A stretch of 64,000 bases of DNA from the NCBI RefSeq assembly GCF_016899425.1, contig NZ_CP045994.1:2294001-2358000 (forward strand). Direction: 5' to 3'. The position numbers and the translations under genes were made by a program. The notes beneath the pieces are model-generated. The model saw only the letters and a program-made list of their open reading frames with translations. It ran no database searches and was not told the DNA's origin. This DNA is from Burkholderia sp. MS389 (GTDB taxonomy: Bacteria > Pseudomonadota > Gammaproteobacteria > Burkholderiales > Burkholderiaceae). Shown here in pieces: positions 51,325 through 60,786 of the stretch. Position 1 is the first letter of the stretch. Every line of letters begins with the position of its first letter.

Positions 51325-52728
51325 TCACGCGAGCGAACGCGGCCAGCATTCGACCGTGATCGCCGCACCGGCCGGCTGCGCATCGCCGATCCGCAGCACG
51401 AAACCGTGCACGCGCATCACCGCCGACACGATGCTCAACCCGAGCCCCGAGCCGTTCACGTGGCGCGTGCGCTCGCCGCGATAGAAGCGCTCGAGCACCG
51501 CATTGCGCTCGCCGGGCGGGATGCCGGGCCCGGTGTCCTCGAACCGGACGAGCGGACCATGCGACGTCGTCTGGAGCGCGACGCGCACGCGGCCGCCGGG
51601 CGGCGTGAATTTGATCGCGTTGTCCGCGAGATTGCTGAACGCCTCGAACAGCAACGCACGGTCGCCATGAATGCCGTCGACCGCGGCCGCATCGAGCTCC
51701 AACGACACGTCGACCGCCTCGGCCAGCGGCTCGTAAAGTTCGCACACGTCGCGCAGCAACGCCGCGACGTCGACCGCGGCAAACCCGCCGCGCCGGCTCA
51801 GCGTGCCGATCTCGGAGATGCGCAGCATCGCGCGAAAACGTTCGAGCAGCCGGTCGGTTTCGTCGCGCGCCGACGCCAGCAGCGCAGCCGACGCGGGATC
51901 GTGTGCGCAGAACGGCTGGTCGGCTAGCCGCGCCAGCATCGTATGCACGCGTGCGAGCGGCGTGCGCAAGTCGTGCGCGATCCCGTCGCAGGTATGGCGC
52001 ACCTCGCCCATCAGCCGCTCGACTTCGTCCAACATATGGTTCACGAGATGCGCGAGCAGGTCGAGTTCGTCATAGCCGCCGACCGGCAGCCGCTTGCCGA
52101 GATCGCCCTCGGCGATCTGCCGCGTGACGCGCCGGATCTCGGCGACGCGGCGCATCTGCCGCATGCCGAGCATGCTGCCGCCCGCGACGCCCGCGATCAG
52201 GATCATCACGCCGCCGATCACGAGCCCGCGAATCGCGACGTCGCGGATCTGGATGAAATGCGACAGGTCGCGCGCGACGACCAGCGTCATCCCGTCGTCG
52301 CGGCGCACTGCCATCGCGCGCGTGATCGGCGACGATTGACCGTCGAGCGGCGCGAGCGTGCGGTTCAGCGTCCGGCCGTGGCGATCGGTACGCAGCACGG
52401 GCGGCGTCGCGATGTCGCCAGCCACGCGGCGCCCGCTCGCGTCGAACAGCCCGTAGAAATTCGTATGCATGTGCTCGTGCTCGAGCCGCCGATGGATCGC
52501 GAGCGGCAGCTCGGCGTCGGGAATCGAATCGAAATAGATCAGTTGCCACGCAAGCACCTCGTCGGTGTCGCGGGCCATCGTGTGCGTCGCGGCCACGCTG
52601 ATCACGCCCGCGAGCAGCAGCAGCGACACCGAGAAGATCGCCGCGTAAGCACACAGCCAGCGAAACGTCGTCGTATGCCAGCGGCGCGTGAAGTTCGCCG
52701 CGCGGGCTGCGTCCATCCGTGCCTCCAT
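51325..52728 (-). CDS. Membrane sensor histidine kinase
   Basis: A 467-residue kinase with transmembrane helices at about residues 23-45 and 167-188, and a periplasmic sensor of about 120 residues between them. A HAMP linker follows, then the phospho-acceptor His252 in GIAHDLRTPLARVH, N-box NLADNAIKF (Asn370), G1 DTGPGIP and G2 GSGLGLSIV. All catalytic motifs are intact. The ATG shares one base with the response regulator stop (TGATG), so the pair is translationally coupled. The signal is unknown; the layout resembles metal-responsive (CusS/IrlS-like) kinases. Confidence 0.94.
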   Translation of the reverse strand: MEARMDAARAANFTRRWHTTTFRWLCAYAAIFSVSLLLLAGVISVAATHTMARDTDEVLAWQLIYFDSIPDAELPLAIHRRLEHEHMHTNFYGLFDASGRRVAGDIATPPVLRTDRHGRTLNRTLAPLDGQSSPITRAMAVRRDDGMTLVVARDLSHFIQIRDVAIRGLVIGGVMILIAGVAGGSMLGMRQMRRVAEIRRVTRQIAEGDLGKRLPVGGYDELDLLAHLVNHMLDEVERLMGEVRHTCDGIAHDLRTPLARVHTMLARLADQPFCAHDPASAALLASARDETDRLLERFRAMLRISEIGTLSRRGGFAAVDVAALLRDVCELYEPLAEAVDVSLELDAAAVDGIHGDRALLFEAFSNLADNAIKFTPPGGRVRVALQTTSHGPLVRFEDTGPGIPPGERNAVLERFYRGERTRHVNGSGLGLSIVSAVMRVHGFVLRIGDAQPAGAAITVECWPRSLA

Positions 52729-53402
52729 CAAGCGAGCATGTAGCCCGATCCGCGCACCGTCTGGATCATCGGGTTCGCGCCAGGCGGATCGATCTTCTTG
52801 CGCAGCCGCCCCATGTGAACGTCGATCAGGTTGGTGCCGGGATCGAAGTGATAGCCCCACACGGCCTCGAACAGCATCGTGCGCGTAATCGTCTGGCCCG
52901 CGTTGCGCATCATGAATTCGAGCACGCGGAACTCGGTCGGCAGCAGCGGAATCTCGTCGGCGCCGCGGCGCGCACAGCGCGAAATGAGGTCCAGCTCGAG
53001 CGCGCCGACCTTCAGCAGCGTCTGCTGCGGCACGCCCGATGCCTGCCGGCGGCGCAGCAGCACTTCGATGCGCGCGCTCAGTTCGCCGGAATCGAACGGC
53101 TTCGTCAGGTAATCGTCGCCGCCCGCACGCAGACCGCGAATGCGCTCGTCGACGTCGCCGAGCGCGCTCAGCATCAGCACCGGCGTATCGATGCCGACCG
53201 TGCGCATCGCGGTCACGATCGCGAGACCGTCCGCCCCCGGCAGCATCCGGTCGAGCGTGATCGCGTCGTACGATGCGCTCATTGCGCGCATCATTCCTTC
53301 TCGGCCGTTGTCGATCCAGTCGACCTCGAAGCCGCGTGCGGTCAGCTCGCCGACGATTTCGTTCGCGGTCACCGCATCGTCCTCGACCGTCAGTACTCGC
53401 AT
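52728..53402 (-). CDS. OmpR/PhoB-family response regulator
   Basis: A 224-residue regulator with an intact receiver: acidic pair Asp8-Asp9, phospho-acceptor Asp51 (ITLDRMLPG), switch Ser79 and Lys101 (LTKPF). The winged helix is in the C-terminal half (LPTEFRVLEFMMRN, NLIDVHMGRLRKKI). It leads the three-gene operon RR-HK-degenerate RR. Divergent across 218 bp is a DUF4148 gene that could be a target. Confidence 0.95.
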   Translation of the reverse strand: MRVLTVEDDAVTANEIVGELTARGFEVDWIDNGREGMMRAMSASYDAITLDRMLPGADGLAIVTAMRTVGIDTPVLMLSALGDVDERIRGLRAGGDDYLTKPFDSGELSARIEVLLRRRQASGVPQQTLLKVGALELDLISRCARRGADEIPLLPTEFRVLEFMMRNAGQTITRTMLFEAVWGYHFDPGTNLIDVHMGRLRKKIDPPGANPMIQTVRGSGYMLA

Positions 53403-53620
53403 GGTTGCCCTCGCAATGAACGTCAAGACGGGCGCGCACGATGCGCCCGCCGCTATCGTAAGCGCCGCGATCGCCGCGCGGCGCCAGATGAAAATAGCTT
53501 CATCCTGCGTCGCGGCACGCGCCTGTGAAACATGTTTCATCCGTGCGTCGGCCGCGCTGCGGCCGGGGCCGCCTACGCTGACGTCATGCGGCATCGGGCC
53601 GCGAAACCAGGAGCTACCGG

Positions 53621-53920
53621 ATGAAACTGTCGACCACCGTCGCCTGCATGCTGCTCGCATGCGCCAGCACCGCCGCATTCGCGGGGCCGCACCTCACCCC
53701 GCAGGAATGCAATGCATACCCGTTCGTGCACACGGGCCGCGACGTCACGCGGGCGGACCTCGTGCGCGAGCTGACCGAACTCGAACAGGTCGGCTACGAT
53801 CCCGCCCATGCGAGCCCGTACTACCCCGACGACCTCGACGGTGCGAAGCGTCGGCTCGCCGCCGAGTACCGCGCGGACTGCACGCATGCGCTGACGGCCG
53901 ATGCCGGCGTGCGGCACTGA
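53621..53920 (+). CDS. DUF4148 exported protein
   Basis: A 99-residue protein with a signal peptide (cleavage after STAAFA). The DUF4148 core VTRADLVRELTELEQVGYDPA is followed by YYPDDLDGAKRRLAAE. The family is abundant in Burkholderia and uncharacterised. It is divergent from the response regulator gene and ends at a perfect palindromic terminator. Confidence 0.88.
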   Translation: MKLSTTVACMLLACASTAAFAGPHLTPQECNAYPFVHTGRDVTRADLVRELTELEQVGYDPAHASPYYPDDLDGAKRRLAAEYRADCTHALTADAGVRH

Positions 53921-53958
53921 CCGCCCTGCCCCGCGCGACGCAGCAGCGGGAAAAAACG

Positions 53959-53982
53959 AAAAGGCGGCACGTGCCGCCTTTT
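53959..53982. terminator. Bidirectional terminator between the DUF4148 gene and cyoD
   Basis: A 24-bp perfect palindrome AAAAGGCGGCACGTGCCGCCTTTT. It gives T-runs on both strands between two convergent units. Confidence 0.85.
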
Positions 53983-54028
53983 CTTCATGAACGCGCATGG
54001 AGGTGAACCCGATGCGCCGCGCCGCCGC

Positions 54029-54361
54029 TCAACGCGACATCATGTTCATGCTCACGTTGTGCATCACCCACAGCGTGCCGACGATCAGGATCGCGGCAGT
54101 CAGCACCGTATAGCTGAACGCCATCACGTTCCAGCGCTGGCCCGACGAGCCGTTCATGTGCAGGAAGTACACGAGGTGCACGACGATCTGCACGAGCGCG
54201 AGCACGGCGAGCCCGATCAGCGACGCATGCGGCGACAGCACGCCGCCCATCACGAGGCCGAACGACGCGGCCGTGAGCAGCACCGACAGGATGAAACCGG
54301 CGACGTAGCCGCCGACACTGCCGTGCCCTTCTTCGAGTTGAGACGAATGCGAATGGGCCAT
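54029..54361 (-). CDS. cyoD: Cytochrome bo3 quinol oxidase subunit IV CyoD
   Basis: A 110-residue membrane protein with three helices (GYVAGFILSVLLTAASFGLV; LIGLAVLALVQIVVHLVYFLHM; YTVLTAAILIVGTLWVMHN). Length matches E. coli CyoD (109). It assists assembly of the CuB site. Its start abuts the cyoC stop. It ends the operon; cyoE (heme O synthase) does not follow. Confidence 0.94.
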   Translation of the reverse strand: MAHSHSSQLEEGHGSVGGYVAGFILSVLLTAASFGLVMGGVLSPHASLIGLAVLALVQIVVHLVYFLHMNGSSGQRWNVMAFSYTVLTAAILIVGTLWVMHNVSMNMMSR

Positions 54362-54970
54362 TTAGATCACGCTCGCGAGATAGACAAAGGAAAACACGCA
54401 GATCCACACGATGTCGAGGAAGTGCCAGAAGAGGCTCAGGCACGTCAGGCGTCGCAGGTCGCGATCGGTCAGGTCGCCGCCGCGCAACACGATCTGCGCG
54501 GCCAGCACGATCATCCACAACAGGCCGGCCGTCACGTGCAGCCCGTGCGTGCCGACCAGCGTGAAGAACGCCGACAGGAACGCGCTGCGCTGCGGGCCGG
54601 CGCCTTCCGCGATCAGGTGCGAGAACTCGCGCAGTTCCATCGCGAGAAACGCCGCGCCGAGCACGAACGTCACTGCGAGCCACGCGAGCAGCGCACCGCG
54701 CCGCTGCTTGTACGCCGCGAGCATCGCGAAACCGTACGTGATGCTCGACAGCAGCAGCGCGGCGGTTTCCACCGCGACGCCCGGAATGTCGAACAGCTCT
54801 TTCGCGGTCTGCCCGCCCGCGTACTGGTGGCCGAGCACCGCGAACGTCGCGAACAGCGCCGCGAAGATCACGCAGTCGGTCATCAGGTACAGCCAGAACC
54901 CGAACACCGAATGCGACGGCGGATGGTCGTCGTGCTCGAGCAGGGTTGCGCTCAAGGTTTTCTGCAACAT
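54362..54970 (-). CDS. cyoC: Cytochrome bo3 quinol oxidase subunit III CyoC
   Basis: A 202-residue protein with five membrane helices (first: FWLYLMTDCVIFAALFATFAVL). GTHGLHVTAGLLWMIVL and WHFLDIVWICVFSFVYL are the conserved subunit III regions. It shares one base with the cyoB stop (TGATG). E. coli CyoC has 204 residues. Confidence 0.95.
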   Translation of the reverse strand: MLQKTLSATLLEHDDHPPSHSVFGFWLYLMTDCVIFAALFATFAVLGHQYAGGQTAKELFDIPGVAVETAALLLSSITYGFAMLAAYKQRRGALLAWLAVTFVLGAAFLAMELREFSHLIAEGAGPQRSAFLSAFFTLVGTHGLHVTAGLLWMIVLAAQIVLRGGDLTDRDLRRLTCLSLFWHFLDIVWICVFSFVYLASVI

Positions 54971-56973
54971 CAGTTGGCCTCCAGTTCCACGTCGTCGACG
55001 CGCGCCGGGCGCTTCGTCGGCTGCTTGTCTTCGGTCTTGCGCACCGTCGACGCAGGGATGTAATAGCCGTCGTTATCGCGCGAGCTGTAGATCACGAGCG
55101 TCGCGATGATCCCGACGAGCCCGCCGATCGCCATCCACCAGATGTGCCACACCAGCGCGAAGCCGAGCACCAGGCTGAAGATCGCGATCACGAGGCCCGC
55201 ACAGGTATTCGACGGCATGTGGATGTCGCGGATCACGGCCGGGTTCGGCCGGCCTTCGCCGCGCGCCTTCATGTCCGCATACGCGTCGAGCGTGCGCACC
55301 TGCGGGATCACCGCGAAGTTGTAGTCGGCCGGCGGCGACGACGTCGCCCACTCCAGCGTGCGGCCGCCCCACGGGTCGCCCGTCGTGTCGCGGTACTCCG
55401 GCAGATGGCGGTTGCGGATGCTGACCACCAGTTGCAGCAGCTGGCACGCGATGCCGATCGCGATCAGCACGGCGCCGAACGCGGCGACCAGCAGCCACGG
55501 ATGCCAGGCCGGGTTGTCGTAATGGTTCAGGCGGCGCGTCATGCCCATGAAGCCGAGCACGTAGAGCGGCACGAACGCGACGTAGAAGCCGACCTGCCAG
55601 AACCAGAATGCCGCCTTGCCGAGCTTCTCGTTCAGCTTGAAGCCGAACGCTTTCGGAAACCAGTAGTTGAAGCCCGCGAGATAACCGAACAGCACGCCGC
55701 CGATGATCACGTTGTGGAAGTGCGCGATCAGGAACAGGCTGTTGTGCAGCACGAAGTCCGCGCCGGGAATGGCCATCATCACGCCGGTCATGCCGCCGAG
55801 CGTGAACGTGACCATGAAGCCGATCGTCCACAGCACGGGCGTCGTGAACTGGATCCGGCCGCGATACATCGTGAACAGCCAGTTGAACACCTTCACGCCG
55901 GTCGGAATCGCGATGATCATCGTCATGATCCCGAAGAACGCGTTCACGTTCGCGCCCGAGCCCATCGTGAAGAAGTGATGCAGCCACACGAGGAACGACA
56001 GCACCATGATCGCGCAGGTCGCGTACACCATCGTCTTGTAGCCGAACAGCGGCTTCTTCGCGAACGTCGCGATGACTTCCGAGAAGATCCCGAACGCCGG
56101 CAGGATCAGGATGTACACCTCCGGATGGCCCCACGCCCAGATCAGGTTCAGGTACAGCATCGCGTTGCCGCCGGCGTCGTTCGTGAAGAAGTGCATGCCG
56201 AGGTAACGGTCGAGGCCGAGCAGCGCGAGCGTCGCGGTCAGGATCGGGAACGACGCCATGATCAGCACGTTCGTGCAGAGCGCCGTCCACGTGAACACCG
56301 GCATCTTCAACAGCGTCATGCCGGGCGCGCGCATCTTGATGATCGTCACGAAGAAGTTCACGCCGGTCAGCAGCGTGCCGACACCGGAGATCTGCAGCGC
56401 CCACAGGTAGTAGTCGACCCCTACCCCCGGACTGAACTGCAGCTCCGACAGCGGCGGGTACGCGAGCCAGCCCGTCTGCGCGAATTCGCCGATCACGAGC
56501 GACAGGTTGATCAGGATCGCGCTGACCGCCGTCATCCAGAACGACAGCGAGTTGATGAACGGGAACGCGACGTCGCGCGCGCCAATCTGCAGCGGCACGA
56601 TCAGGTTCATCAGGCCGACCATGAACACCATCGCCATGAAGAAGATCATGATCACGCCGTGCGCGGTGAAGATCTGGTCATAGTGGTGCGGCGGCAGGTA
56701 GCCGGGCGCGTTGTACGCGAGCGCGAGCTGCATGCGCATCATGATCGCGTCGGCGAAGCCGCGCAGCAGCATGATCAGCGCGACGATGATGTACATCACG
56801 CCGAGTCTCTTGTGGTCGACCGTGGTCAGCCATTCCGTCCACAGCCATTTCCAGCGGCCGGTGATCGTCAGCGCGGCGAGAATGCCCAGCACGACCAGCC
56901 CCATGAAGGCGCCGGCCCCCATGATGATGGGCTGATCGAACGGGATCGCCGAAAGTGTGAGTTTGCCGAACAT
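54970..56973 (-). CDS. cyoB: Cytochrome bo3 quinol oxidase subunit I CyoB
   Basis: The 667-residue catalytic subunit (E. coli 663) carries heme b, heme o3 and CuB and pumps protons while reducing oxygen with ubiquinol. Visible sites include [12 protein letters not shown] (heme b ligand region), [17 protein letters not shown] (CuB His and cross-linked Tyr), HHFF (CuB His pair) and the heme ligand region HFHNVIIGG. About 14-15 helices are seen. It begins three bases after the cyoA stop. Confidence 0.97.
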   Translation of the reverse strand: MFGKLTLSAIPFDQPIIMGAGAFMGLVVLGILAALTITGRWKWLWTEWLTTVDHKRLGVMYIIVALIMLLRGFADAIMMRMQLALAYNAPGYLPPHHYDQIFTAHGVIMIFFMAMVFMVGLMNLIVPLQIGARDVAFPFINSLSFWMTAVSAILINLSLVIGEFAQTGWLAYPPLSELQFSPGVGVDYYLWALQISGVGTLLTGVNFFVTIIKMRAPGMTLLKMPVFTWTALCTNVLIMASFPILTATLALLGLDRYLGMHFFTNDAGGNAMLYLNLIWAWGHPEVYILILPAFGIFSEVIATFAKKPLFGYKTMVYATCAIMVLSFLVWLHHFFTMGSGANVNAFFGIMTMIIAIPTGVKVFNWLFTMYRGRIQFTTPVLWTIGFMVTFTLGGMTGVMMAIPGADFVLHNSLFLIAHFHNVIIGGVLFGYLAGFNYWFPKAFGFKLNEKLGKAAFWFWQVGFYVAFVPLYVLGFMGMTRRLNHYDNPAWHPWLLVAAFGAVLIAIGIACQLLQLVVSIRNRHLPEYRDTTGDPWGGRTLEWATSSPPADYNFAVIPQVRTLDAYADMKARGEGRPNPAVIRDIHMPSNTCAGLVIAIFSLVLGFALVWHIWWMAIGGLVGIIATLVIYSSRDNDGYYIPASTVRKTEDKQPTKRPARVDDVELEAN

Positions 56974-56976
56974 GCG

Positions 56977-57864
56977 TTACCCCTTCGTGCCGCAGGCGGC
57001 GTCCTTCAGGTCGAGGACGTGGCCATCGTTGTATTTCGCGATGATGTTGTGGAAGAGCCGCGGATCGACCGACGAGAAGTAGCGCACCGGCGCCTTTTCG
57101 CTCGGCTGCGCGACGCTGCCGTATACGGTCGCGTCGAGCCGGTCCGGCGACGCCTTCACCTTCTGCACCCACGCATCGAACTGCTCGCGCGGCTCGGCGA
57201 GCGTGCGGAACTTCATGTCGGAGAACCCGCGGCCGCTGAAGTTGGCGGACGTGCCCGCGTAATTGCCGGGCTCGTCGGCGATCAGGTGCAGGCGCGTCTG
57301 CATGCCGGCCATCGCGTAGACCTGGCCGCCGAGCTGCGGGATGAAGAACGAATTCATCACCGAATCCGACGTGATGCGGAAGTTCACCGGCGTGCCGACC
57401 GGAATCGCGAGCTGGTTCACCGACGCGATGCCGAATTCCGGATAGATGAACAGCCACTTCCAGTCGAGCGCGACCACCTCGACGTCGATCGGCTTCACCG
57501 CCGATTCGAGCGGCTTGTACGGATCGAGTTCGTGCGTGGTCTTCCACGTGAGCACGCCGAGGAACAGGATGATCAGCGTCGGCACCGTCCAGATCACGAC
57601 CTCGATCGCGGTCGAGTGCGACCAGTTCGGCGCGTAGGCGGCGTTGCGATTCGACGCGCGGTAACGCCACGCGAACCATAACGTCAGCAGGATCACCGGC
57701 ACGACGACGATCAGCATCGCCCACGTGGACGTCGCGATCAGCGCCTTTTCGGCCGCCCCCACGCTTCCTTTCGGATTTAGTACATCTAAATTACAACCTG
57801 ACAGGCTCAATGCCGCGCCCATTGAAAGCAGCGCCGACCAGCCTCTTGATGCTCTTCTTTTCAT
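56977..57864 (-). CDS. cyoA: Cytochrome bo3 quinol oxidase subunit II CyoA
   Basis: A 295-residue lipoprotein subunit. The signal peptide ends in the lipobox LSGC (about residues 19-24). Two membrane helices follow (TWAMLIVVVPVILLTLWFAWRY; VVIWTVPTLIILFLGVLTW), then a periplasmic cupredoxin domain without the CuA ligands, as expected for a quinol oxidase. The start is the ATG at 57864, one codon after an in-frame GTG. It opens cyoABCD. Confidence 0.95.
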   Translation of the reverse strand: MKRRASRGWSALLSMGAALSLSGCNLDVLNPKGSVGAAEKALIATSTWAMLIVVVPVILLTLWFAWRYRASNRNAAYAPNWSHSTAIEVVIWTVPTLIILFLGVLTWKTTHELDPYKPLESAVKPIDVEVVALDWKWLFIYPEFGIASVNQLAIPVGTPVNFRITSDSVMNSFFIPQLGGQVYAMAGMQTRLHLIADEPGNYAGTSANFSGRGFSDMKFRTLAEPREQFDAWVQKVKASPDRLDATVYGSVAQPSEKAPVRYFSSVDPRLFHNIIAKYNDGHVLDLKDAACGTKG

Positions 57865-58148
57865 CACACAGCCCGAGGGTCATTGAATCCGTTTGCGTAT
57901 GCCCGATGCGCATTCGATTCACGAAATTGGCCGAATCATACGTCGCGCGAGTGCGATGAAAAACCGGTGCATGCGGCAAATCATCATTGCAAAATCTGCC
58001 GTGAGTCACATTGTCGCGGGGCAATTTCACGCAGCCGGAAGCGCGCCCGGCACTTGCCGTGCCGGGCCGCGGATCGATGTGTGCGCAACGATGCGCGCCG
58101 CGCGATGCGGCGGGCTTGCGCGGCGTGGTGCGGCTCGGTGTGCCGCGC
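57865..58148 (-). promoter_or_regulatory. cyoA upstream region with promoter candidate
   Basis: A 284-bp gap between the NuoM-like gene and cyoA. On the minus strand TTTTTC (57963-57958), 17 bp and TATGAT (57940-57935) could form a promoter with a start near 57928. No clear FNR/ANR or ArcA box was recognised. Confidence 0.35.
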
Positions 58149-59678
58149 TCAGTCGTGCGTCGATGCCATGTACGACGGCAGCGCCGGCGCGGGGCCATCC
58201 CCCGCCGGCACCTTCGAATGGCTCGCTTCCTGGATCAGCTTGCCGACGGTCGGATCGATCGCATCGGTGAACGGCTTCGGATCGATGCCGACCGCCAGCA
58301 CGATCAGCGCGAGCGACGCGAACATCACGATCTCGCGACGGTTCAGGTCGGCGAGCTTCGCGATCCGCTGGCTCGCGACCTTGCCGAACACCACGCGCTT
58401 GAGCATCCACAGCGTGTACGACGCGCTGAGGATCAGCGTGAGCGCCGCGATCGCGCCGATCCAGAAGTTGAAGCGGATCGCGCCCATGATCACCATGAAC
58501 TCGCCGACGAACCCCGACGTGCCCGGCAGCCCGACGTTGGCCATCGCGAACAGCAGCGTGAAGGTCGCGAAGCGCGGCATCACGCCCGCCACGCCGCCGT
58601 ATGCGGCGATCTCGCGCTGCCGCGTGCGATCCACGAGCACGTTCACGCACAACAGCATCGCGCCCGCCACGAAGCCGTACGACACGAGCTGCACGATCGC
58701 GCCTTCGACGCCGATCCGGTTGAACAGGAACAGCCCGAGCGTGACGATGCCCATGTGCGCGACCGTCGAATACGCGAGCAGCTTGCCGAGATCGGTCTGC
58801 GCGAGCGCGATCAGGCTCGCGTAGACGATCGCGAACAGCGACAGCGCGATCACGGCCGGCGCGAAGAAGTGGCTCGCGTCGGGCGTGATCGGCAGCGCAA
58901 AGCGCAGGAACCCGTAGCCGCCGAGCTTGAGCATCGCGAGCATCAGCGCGGCGCCCGTCGGGCCGTCCGTGTACACGTCGCTCAGCCACGTGTGGACCGG
59001 CCACATCGGCACCTTGACCGCGAACGCGGCGAAGAAACCGAGGAACACCAGCAACTGCGGCGCGAAGCCGAGCTGCAGCGTGCGCCACACGGCCATGTCG
59101 AACGTATGCGACTGCGCGTACAGGTACAGCATCGCCATCAGCAGCAACAGCGAGCCGGCGAACGAGATGAAGAAGAACTTCACGGCCGCATACACGCGGC
59201 GCTCGCGCCCCCACGTGCCGATCAGCAGGTACAGCGGGATCAGCGTCGCCTCGAAGAAGATGAAGAACAGCAGCCCGTCCTGCGCGACGAACACGCCGAC
59301 CATCAGTCCGGACAGGATCAGGAACGACGCGTAGTACTGCGCGACGCGCACGGTGACCGATTCCCACGATGCCACCACTACCACCAGCGTCGTGAACGCG
59401 GTCAGCACGACGAGCCACAGCGACGCGCCGTCGATGCCGACCCGCCATCCGGCATTGAATGCCGCGAGCCAGTCGCGTCTTTCGACGAACTGCATCGCCG
59501 CCGAATGCGCGTCGAAACCGGCAATCAGCGGAACGACGGCCGCCAGCCCGGCAATCGAGCCGACCAGCGCAATCAGTCGTATTCGGCGGAAATGCTGGTC
59601 GGAACCGGCGCGCAGCAGGCCCGCGCCGAACAGTATCGGAACCCAGATGGCCAGGCTCAGAAAGGGGAAATCATGCAT
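58149..59678 (-). CDS. Stand-alone NuoM-like proton-translocating membrane subunit
   Basis: A 509-residue protein of the complex I/Mrp antiporter family, with about 14 helices. Family marks are FFIFFEATLIPLYLLIG (key Glu), KFFFISFAGSLLLL, the lysine-bearing AFAVKVPMWPVHTWLSDVYTDGPTG, AMLKLGGYGFLR and AYSTVAHMGIVTLG. It is closer to NuoM than NuoL. No other nuo genes are near. It is 284 bp upstream of cyoA on the same strand. Either it is an extra complex I subunit or part of a small ion-translocating module; function is unproven. Confidence 0.85.
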   Translation of the reverse strand: MHDFPFLSLAIWVPILFGAGLLRAGSDQHFRRIRLIALVGSIAGLAAVVPLIAGFDAHSAAMQFVERRDWLAAFNAGWRVGIDGASLWLVVLTAFTTLVVVVASWESVTVRVAQYYASFLILSGLMVGVFVAQDGLLFFIFFEATLIPLYLLIGTWGRERRVYAAVKFFFISFAGSLLLLMAMLYLYAQSHTFDMAVWRTLQLGFAPQLLVFLGFFAAFAVKVPMWPVHTWLSDVYTDGPTGAALMLAMLKLGGYGFLRFALPITPDASHFFAPAVIALSLFAIVYASLIALAQTDLGKLLAYSTVAHMGIVTLGLFLFNRIGVEGAIVQLVSYGFVAGAMLLCVNVLVDRTRQREIAAYGGVAGVMPRFATFTLLFAMANVGLPGTSGFVGEFMVIMGAIRFNFWIGAIAALTLILSASYTLWMLKRVVFGKVASQRIAKLADLNRREIVMFASLALIVLAVGIDPKPFTDAIDPTVGKLIQEASHSKVPAGDGPAPALPSYMASTHD

Positions 59679-60143
59679 GTCAACAACGCCTTGAGGAGGT
59701 CGCGCCTTGCATCGGGGACAGGCGCGACGAAAGGAACGAAATCAAATCGACAGGTAGATTTCGTGAATCGCCAATGTTGGCTAAATGTAAAGCAGCATCA
59801 CCGGAAAACTTGATGCCGCTCAAACGCGATCGGGTTAACCAGCATAAGGCGATTGATTATTTTCTGCAGCGCAGCAGAGCATTGTTTTTTGGCGTCGGCG
59901 TAGGCCAATGATTTATATGCGTAATTTTTTGTATTGACCGATGCGGCGCGCGCCAGGAATAGACGCAGCGCCGCATTTTTGATACCAACCGGTCGTTTCG
60001 AAGGGCCGGAACGACCGGATTGACGGCTCGCGGTGGGGAGATCGTGCAGGGTCGCCTGCCTTACACACGCCCTTTCATTTTTATTTCACAGGGGTCGCGT
60101 GATCTTTTCCGCGACAGGAATCGATCGCGCGACCATAGAAAGT
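59679..60143. other. AT-richer gene-free interval
   Basis: No convincing gene in 465 bp, and base composition is clearly more AT-rich than the flanks. It must hold the promoter of the NuoM-like gene. A 12-bp inverted repeat with one mismatch (GGTCGCGTGATC at 60093-60104, GATCGCGCGACC at 60123-60134) lies just past the LysE stop and may form a 3' hairpin, without a T-run. It may mark the border between the respiratory block and the polyene-like cluster. Confidence 0.6.
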
Positions 60144-60740
60144 TCATTTCACGACCGAATACAGCAGCGACCCCGAAAACAGAACCAGCAGCACCGACGC
60201 CGAACGAAATAGCGCCGTGATATGACGCGGCCCGGATGCCAGTATCCTCGTCACGCGCCCGAGGCTCGCCCAACCCGCTCCAATGGGCACGAGGACCAGC
60301 AGAAACGCACCGAACGCGACGGCCCCGTTACCGACGTTCTGAAACGCCTGGAGTGGAAACGCCGTACTTGCAAGCAGAAAAGCCTTCGGATTCAATAGCG
60401 TGGCGACGACGACATCGTGCCACGTCACCGGCTTCGAACGCCGATCCTCTTCCAGCGTGCCCCGTGCCCACATTTTTGCCGCCAGCAGCAGCAGATACGA
60501 CGCGCATGCCAACTTGATCACGCTCAAGATTTGAGGATGCGCCACGGCGAACGCCAGCAGCGAAACGCCCCAAGCCGAGATAGCGATGACGTAGCCTGCG
60601 CCTTCGGCGAACAGGAGCGGGAGGGTTCGCGTCAGACCAACGCTTATTCCGGACGAAAAAAGTAACGTGTTGGTCGGTCCCGGAACGATCAATACCAGGG
60701 CCGAGTAAAGGCATATCGTAATGAGTTGATGCGTATCCAC
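60144..60740 (-). CDS. LysE/RhtB-family exporter
   Basis: A 198-residue membrane protein with about six helices. It starts MDTHQLITICLYSALVLIVPGPTNTLLFSSG, containing the family's PGP motif, and later has LLNPKAFLLASTAFP. The family exports amino acids or related small molecules. It starts 46 bp after the FAD oxidoreductase gene on the same strand, so the two are probably co-transcribed and it could export or detoxify a pathway compound. Confidence 0.88.
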   Translation of the reverse strand: MDTHQLITICLYSALVLIVPGPTNTLLFSSGISVGLTRTLPLLFAEGAGYVIAISAWGVSLLAFAVAHPQILSVIKLACASYLLLLAAKMWARGTLEEDRRSKPVTWHDVVVATLLNPKAFLLASTAFPLQAFQNVGNGAVAFGAFLLVLVPIGAGWASLGRVTRILASGPRHITALFRSASVLLVLFSGSLLYSVVK

Positions 60741-60786
60741 TGCAATCTCGATCGAAGGGGTGAGCCAATGTATTCGGCTTCTCGCG

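Noticed and set aside
54946..57681. A 911-codon open frame opposite cyoB and cyoA
   Set aside because: Its composition is almost entirely Arg/His/Asp/Glu, typical of a GC-rich antisense frame. The cyo genes on the other strand are unmistakable.
60020..60273. Short ORFs in the 59.7-60.1 kb gap
   Set aside because: They are under 71 codons, lack ribosome-binding sites and show no recognisable protein pattern.
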